Virus record (IMG/VR): IMGVR_UViG_3300020162_001729
Span: 1-24,977 of that record
Length of the DNA: 24,977 nucleotides
Origin: a virus
Reading direction: 5' to 3' (one strand)
The notes under the pieces are model-generated. The model was not told the DNA's origin and did no database searches. It saw only the letters and a program-made list of their open reading frames with translations. The position numbers and the translations under genes were made by a program. This document shows positions 22,135-24,977 of this stretch, piece by piece. The stretch's first letter is position 1; each line of letters opens with the position of its first letter.

Positions 22135-22623
22135 ATGAACAAATACATATTCGTTGATTTAGACGAGACATTGATACATTCTATTGGCTTACATACAGGT
22201 AGAGATATGCCTAATTACAAGAAGATCTCTTTGTCTAAAAAAGAGAGTTACAACACTAGATTAAGAAGTTGCTCGCTAGCCTTTTTGACAGCGGCGCGAG
22301 AAAAGGCCAAAGTTTTTATGCTCACAGTGGCAACTAGAGACTATGCCCTTGCTATGAATGAAGCCTTTTCCCTTGGATTTAAGGCTGAAGATATATATTC
22401 GCGTGAGGATGTGAGGGCAAAGCTAATTAAACCCCCTAAAATTGAACCGGGCACTGTGTGGTTATTCGATAATCTTCCTCTCGATTATAATGAGGAGAAA
22501 CGCGACTTTTTGGCACATTTGGGGCCGTTAAATTACGTTGAAGTTCCTCCTTTAGATCATTATTCGGCAGATCGTCTTGATGCAGATGATCTTTTGTTGC
22601 TTTTGGAACAAGAAGTTAAATAA
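22135..22623 (+). CDS. HAD-family phosphatase, FCP1/NIF-like (162 aa)
   Basis: Residues 5-16 are IFVDLDETLIHS, with the HAD motif I D-x-D-x-T (Asp8 nucleophile, Asp10). Residues 60-69 (VFMLTVATRD, then YALAMNEAF) supply motif II (Thr64) and resemble the CTD-phosphatase segment. DIYSREDVR (86-94) matches the (Y/F)-S-R-E element of FCP1/NIF proteins. WLFDNLP (109-115) gives the acidic motif IV. The enzyme probably removes phosphate from a protein or nucleotide substrate. It sits between HNH genes, which may have inserted around it. HAD enzymes acting on DNA ends also occur in phages. Confidence 0.8.
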   Translation: MNKYIFVDLDETLIHSIGLHTGRDMPNYKKISLSKKESYNTRLRSCSLAFLTAAREKAKVFMLTVATRDYALAMNEAFSLGFKAEDIYSREDVRAKLIKPPKIEPGTVWLFDNLPLDYNEEKRDFLAHLGPLNYVEVPPLDHYSADRLDADDLLLLLEQEVK

Positions 22624-22632
22624 GGTATTTGT

Positions 22633-23316
22633 ATGGCGCTAACTAAAAAAGCAAAAGAAACAAATCAAAAAAAAGAGTTGATTGTCACGGCAGAAATGCT
22701 CTCTGAAATTAGACTCTTGGCAGAAAGAATCGGCGGAATAGAAAACTTCAACTATGCAATGGATGTTTGGGAGTATAAAGGTCCAAAAAAAAGGATTGAA
22801 GATGTTATTTCTCCAGAAGAATTAGCTAAGATTTTTTCTTATGAAGAAGATGGAAATTTGTTTTTTATAAAAACAGGTAAAAAAGCTGGTTGTTTAAGAA
22901 ACGGATATTTAACGGTGGGTTTTGTTTTTCAAGATTATAGATTTGCAACTAGGGTTAATAAAATTATTTTTTGTTTACACAATGGTCGTTGGGCTAAAAA
23001 AGGCTATAAGATAGATCATATAAATGGAAAAAAAACAGACAATAGACCTTGCAATTTAAGAGAAAGCACTAATTCTCAAAACGCCAGCAACAGATCGTTG
23101 TCGGAAAGTAACAAATTAGGAGCAAAAGGCGTCCGCGTGCGTTCTGTTTCTGATGATCGCGTGCGTGTCGATGCTTTTGTTTCTTTTGATAAAGAAACAT
23201 ACACTAAGTCGATGACTGTTAAAAAAGAATTTGTTGAATCTACAATTCAAATACTTAAAGCTTGGCGAGATGAAAAAGCTCAAAAATTACACGGTGAATT
23301 TTTTAATGCAGGTTAA
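22633..23316 (+). CDS. HNH homing-type endonuclease with distinct N-terminal part (227 aa)
   Basis: Residues 75-155 match the HNH homing nuclease pattern (I-HmuI-like): YEEDGNLFFIKTGKKAGCLR, GYLTVGF, then YKIDHINGKKTDNRPCNLRE with SQN, giving the D-H, N and N catalytic positions. A trailing segment resembles an AP2-like DNA-binding end. The usual H-R-L before the nuclease reads A-T-R-V. Residues 1-55 (LIVTAEMLSEIRLLAERIGG, then IENFNYAMDVWEY) look like a separate small phage protein type. That suggests fusion of a nuclease to a pre-existing gene or a nuclease with its own targeting part. Confidence 0.82.
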   Translation: MALTKKAKETNQKKELIVTAEMLSEIRLLAERIGGIENFNYAMDVWEYKGPKKRIEDVISPEELAKIFSYEEDGNLFFIKTGKKAGCLRNGYLTVGFVFQDYRFATRVNKIIFCLHNGRWAKKGYKIDHINGKKTDNRPCNLRESTNSQNASNRSLSESNKLGAKGVRVRSVSDDRVRVDAFVSFDKETYTKSMTVKKEFVESTIQILKAWRDEKAQKLHGEFFNAG

Positions 23317-23319
23317 TTT

Positions 23320-23928
23320 ATGAATCAAGAAAATCAACAACTAGAAGAGCTGTACATGACTTTCCAAGAGAAAGATGCAATTTTCCGCTATAAAAGAAGC
23401 CAGCATATGGACGTAGATGAGTTCGTGAAGCTTTATTTTGAATATAAAAATAGACCAACTCCAGAAGAATTATTAGAGTGTTATACTGTTGATTTTAAAA
23501 AAGGCACGTTAACTAACAGAAATTCTGGCAAAGAGATTACTAATATATGGAATGGATATAAAAGGACTGCGTTTAAAGGAAAAAGTTACTATGTTCATGT
23601 TTTGTTATACACTATGTATCACAAGCGTTGGCCTAAAATAAATATGCTTGTAGATCATAGAGATAACAATTCCTTAAATAACTCTATATCAAATTTGTTT
23701 GAAGTTACTTTTGAACAAAACAGTAACAATACAAAGAAGAGAGAAAATCATAAGTACGGAATAACAATAAAAACACTTAAAGATGGATCTAAAAACTACC
23801 GTGTCAAAAGACGCGCTAAGTATTTAGGTTGTTTTGAAACACATGAAGAAGCTATGGCCGTTTCTTTAGCTTATGATAAACAGTTAAAAGAACAAGGAAT
23901 TAAACCACCTTCTCAACAAGCGCAATAA
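23320..23928 (+). CDS. HNH homing-type endonuclease with AP2-like domain (202 aa)
   Basis: Residues 65-135 follow the HNH homing nuclease order: VDFKKGTLTNRNSGKEI, GYKRTAFKGKSYYVHVLLY, then VDHRDNNSLNNSISNL with EQNSNN (D-H, N and N). Residues 140-190 (YGITIKTLKDGSKNYRVKRR, then YLGCFETHEEAMAVSLAYD) match the AP2-type DNA-binding domain common in homing HNH enzymes. It starts three bases after the preceding HNH gene and shows family-level similarity to it but low identity, so a recent duplication is unlikely. N-terminal 60 residues are helical and unrecognised. Confidence 0.85.
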   Translation: MNQENQQLEELYMTFQEKDAIFRYKRSQHMDVDEFVKLYFEYKNRPTPEELLECYTVDFKKGTLTNRNSGKEITNIWNGYKRTAFKGKSYYVHVLLYTMYHKRWPKINMLVDHRDNNSLNNSISNLFEVTFEQNSNNTKKRENHKYGITIKTLKDGSKNYRVKRRAKYLGCFETHEEAMAVSLAYDKQLKEQGIKPPSQQAQ

Positions 23929-23938
23929 ACTATTTTCT

Positions 23939-24256
23939 ATGGAAACAAACAATAAAAAAAATAAAAAATGGCCCAAGTTCTGGGCTTTATTCCTCGACTC
24001 GGACATCAACGAAAAAGCTCAGACTGTCCAATCACTGTCTGAACTTCTTAAAAAAAGAATCACTGTTTTTAACGAAGCTATTCGTTTAGACTTAAAGTGC
24101 TTCTACAGCAGAAGAAACAAAAGATGGGTATTCTTTAAAGACCAGCAATGGACTTTAAGCCCAGAATTGAATACATTAGGACTAAATATATCTAAGGTAG
24201 GTAATAGAGAAGCTGATTATACAGTTATCTTAGATAATTTTAATAAAAAGAGTTAG
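23939..24256 (+). CDS. Hypothetical basic protein (105 aa)
   Basis: A Lys/Asn-rich start (METNNKKNKKWPKFWALFLD) leads into a helix (KAQTVQSLSELLKKRITVFN). A beta part with CFYSRRNKRWVFFKDQQWTL follows. No known domain. It is the last plus gene before the terminator at 24276-24294. The aromatic-basic middle could bind nucleic acid. Confidence 0.55.
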   Translation: METNNKKNKKWPKFWALFLDSDINEKAQTVQSLSELLKKRITVFNEAIRLDLKCFYSRRNKRWVFFKDQQWTLSPELNTLGLNISKVGNREADYTVILDNFNKKS

Positions 24257-24275
24257 TCCAATTTCCCCCCGCCCG

Positions 24276-24294
24276 GAAAGCGAGTTCTGCTTTC
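24276..24294 (+). terminator. Rho-independent terminator of the plus-strand block
   Basis: A 6-bp stem (GAAAGC with GCTTTC) has a 7-base loop and is followed by TTTTGTTTTT, 19 bases after the last plus gene's stop. The short stem makes it moderate in strength. Confidence 0.65.
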
Positions 24295-24433
24295 TTTTGT
24301 TTTTGAGTTTTTTCTATTTTCCCAGAAAAGGGTGGGGGATATTCCCTTTAGGGAGAATAGATAATTTAATTGTGATGGTTTTGGTTGATGGGAGAGTGAG
24401 GAATTACCATCCCCCCCCGTCCGCTATACAATT

Positions 24434-24515
24434 CGCTATATACTTTTTCATACAATGGGGGGGAGTATATATAGCGCTATATACTTTTCTATATACAACG
24501 CTATATACTTTTTTT
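24434..24515. repeat. Three direct repeats CGCTATATACTTTT
   Basis: Copies lie at 24434-24447, 24475-24488 and 24499-24512, each followed by T or C runs, with spacing of 41 and 24 bases. The middle copy is embedded in the palindrome TATATAGCGCTATATA. A partial copy (CGCTATAC) precedes them at 24422. Iteron, regulator-binding or promoter roles are possible. Confidence 0.75.
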
Positions 24516-24516
24516 C

Positions 24517-24720
24517 TTAGTGTATAAAGTCCATAAGCAAATCATATCCGCACAAGTCAAACAAGCTTTCCATCTGTTCTTCTGTCAATGGCGTGCCATC
24601 AGTAAATGACGCCTCCGAGATAAATGCGTCCGAATAGTCGGGCGCGTCCTTGTGGTCAATGTCATCGAATCCAACGGATTTCAAATCAACTTCTTTTCCA
24701 TCAATTAGTGGGTTTTTCAT
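24517..24720 (-). CDS. Small conserved acidic phage protein (67 aa)
   Basis: The chosen ATG (24720) begins MKNPLIDGKEVDLKSVGFDD. A longer frame from 24816 overlaps the next minus gene and is not used. The body (DAPDYSDAFISEASFTDGTP, then LTEEQMESLFD) follows the D-x-P-D-Y-x-D-A-x-I-x-x-A-x-x-x-D-G-x-x-L-T pattern known from many small phage proteins of unknown role. It converges on the plus block and ends beside the repeat region. No ribosome site is obvious. Confidence 0.65.
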   Translation of the reverse strand: MKNPLIDGKEVDLKSVGFDDIDHKDAPDYSDAFISEASFTDGTPLTEEQMESLFDLCGYDLLMDFIH

Positions 24721-24739
24721 ATGTAAAAAAAATAAGGGT

Positions 24740-24976
24740 TTAACCTGACGAGTCAACAACGTAGCAAAGCATTTTCTCGAAAGAGAAAAACAACGTGTTG
24801 TTTCCACTCGCATCAAGGTTCAAGCGTTGCCACTTTAGCTTTGTTATCACGTTTGACTGTTCAAGCGTAGGATAAGAAAAGCCACCAAAGTGGCCGAGAC
24901 TTTGAAAGCCTTCGACCGAGCCGAGGAAGGCGTTAACCTTGTGCGTTTCTTGCGTGTTTGGATTGATTAGGATCAT
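24740..24976 (-). CDS. Hypothetical protein, possibly 5'-truncated (78 aa)
   Basis: The frame opens at an ATG one base from the window end and begins MILINPNTQETHKVNAFLGS, continuing GFQSLGHFGGFSYPTLEQSN. The protein is mixed beta, without a recognised domain. An upstream start outside the window cannot be excluded. It is separated by 19 bases from the following small gene, so both likely belong to one minus-strand unit entering from the right. Confidence 0.5.
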   Translation of the reverse strand: MILINPNTQETHKVNAFLGSVEGFQSLGHFGGFSYPTLEQSNVITKLKWQRLNLDASGNNTLFFSFEKMLCYVVDSSG

Positions 24977-24977
24977 G

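Larger units (their letters stand above)
24257..24516. other. Intergenic block with C/G tracts and TATA-rich repeats
   Basis: No convincing gene lies here. Contents in order: the plus-strand terminator; a GGGTGGGGG tract (24330-24338); an imperfect hairpin around TATTCCC and GGGAGAATA; a C8 run (24411-24418); a G7 run (24457-24463); and three copies of CGCTATATACTTTT. The C8 and G7 runs can pair over a ~39-base loop (24410-24417 with 24457-24464). A TTG-started frame through it is low-complexity and not credible. It separates convergent plus and minus genes and could be an origin, regulatory or packaging region. Confidence 0.6.

Noticed and set aside
24330-24360. Hairpin around TATTCCC and GGGAGAATA as a second terminator
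   Set aside because: The stem has a bulge and no following U run on either strand.
24297-24527. Plus-strand frame of 76 codons through the C/G-tract block
   Set aside because: It starts at TTG, is low-complexity and hydrophobic, and crosses homopolymer runs and the direct repeats.
24721-24816. Upstream extension of the small acidic protein by 32 residues
   Set aside because: The added part is antisense-like overlap with the next minus gene, and the conserved pattern begins at the ATG at 24720.
1-24977. tRNA genes or CRISPR arrays
   Set aside because: I saw no cloverleaf-like T-arm signals in the short gaps and no evenly spaced repeat-spacer pattern.

Overview
The window is part of a tailed double-stranded DNA phage genome (Caudoviricetes). 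It carries a complete packaging and capsid module (large terminase, portal, protease-scaffold, probable decoration protein, major capsid protein), collagen-like fibres, a PhoH-type ATPase, a phage sigma factor and several HNH endonucleases, packed almost without gaps. The DNA is AT-rich apart from the more GC-rich capsid gene. I see no tRNA, integrase, CRISPR array or cellular housekeeping gene. The gene set resembles uncultured aquatic lytic phages; the host cannot be read from the sequence.

Layout. From 18256 down to 1 every gene lies on the minus strand, in transcription order: a small MscS-like membrane protein, a probable tail-tube protein, PhoH-like ATPase, a membrane coiled-coil protein, a zinc-ribbon protein, a sigma factor, a double-HTH protein (candidate small terminase), a C2H2 zinc finger fused to an XPF/ERCC4-type nuclease, large terminase, portal, protease fused to a coiled-coil scaffold, decoration protein, major capsid protein (then a strong terminator), a SAP-like protein, a probable neck protein (then a second terminator), and four fibre or baseplate proteins. 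The last one is a collagen-repeat fibre that runs off the left edge. From 18309 to 24256 genes lie on the plus strand and are small accessory genes: an AbrB-like protein, short conserved phage proteins, a metallophosphoesterase, a small membrane protein, and a block of three HNH endonucleases around an FCP1-like HAD phosphatase. The block 24257-24516 has no convincing gene and holds a terminator, C/G homopolymer tracts and three copies of a TATA-rich repeat. Two short minus-strand genes follow to the right edge.

How it fits together. The minus half reads as the late (virion) region. A hexamer, GTGTAA on the minus strand, recurs 14-33 bases before six start codons there. Three copies sit just downstream of a hairpin or terminator, and a fourth follows a weak hairpin in the divergent gap. 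I propose it as the late-promoter core read by the phage's own sigma factor. The C2H2-XPF nuclease next to the terminase would suit DNA-branch resolution or end-making during packaging. The least expected pieces are that nuclease, the 121-residue MscS-like protein, a probable nested scaffold start inside the protease gene, and the candidate late-promoter set.
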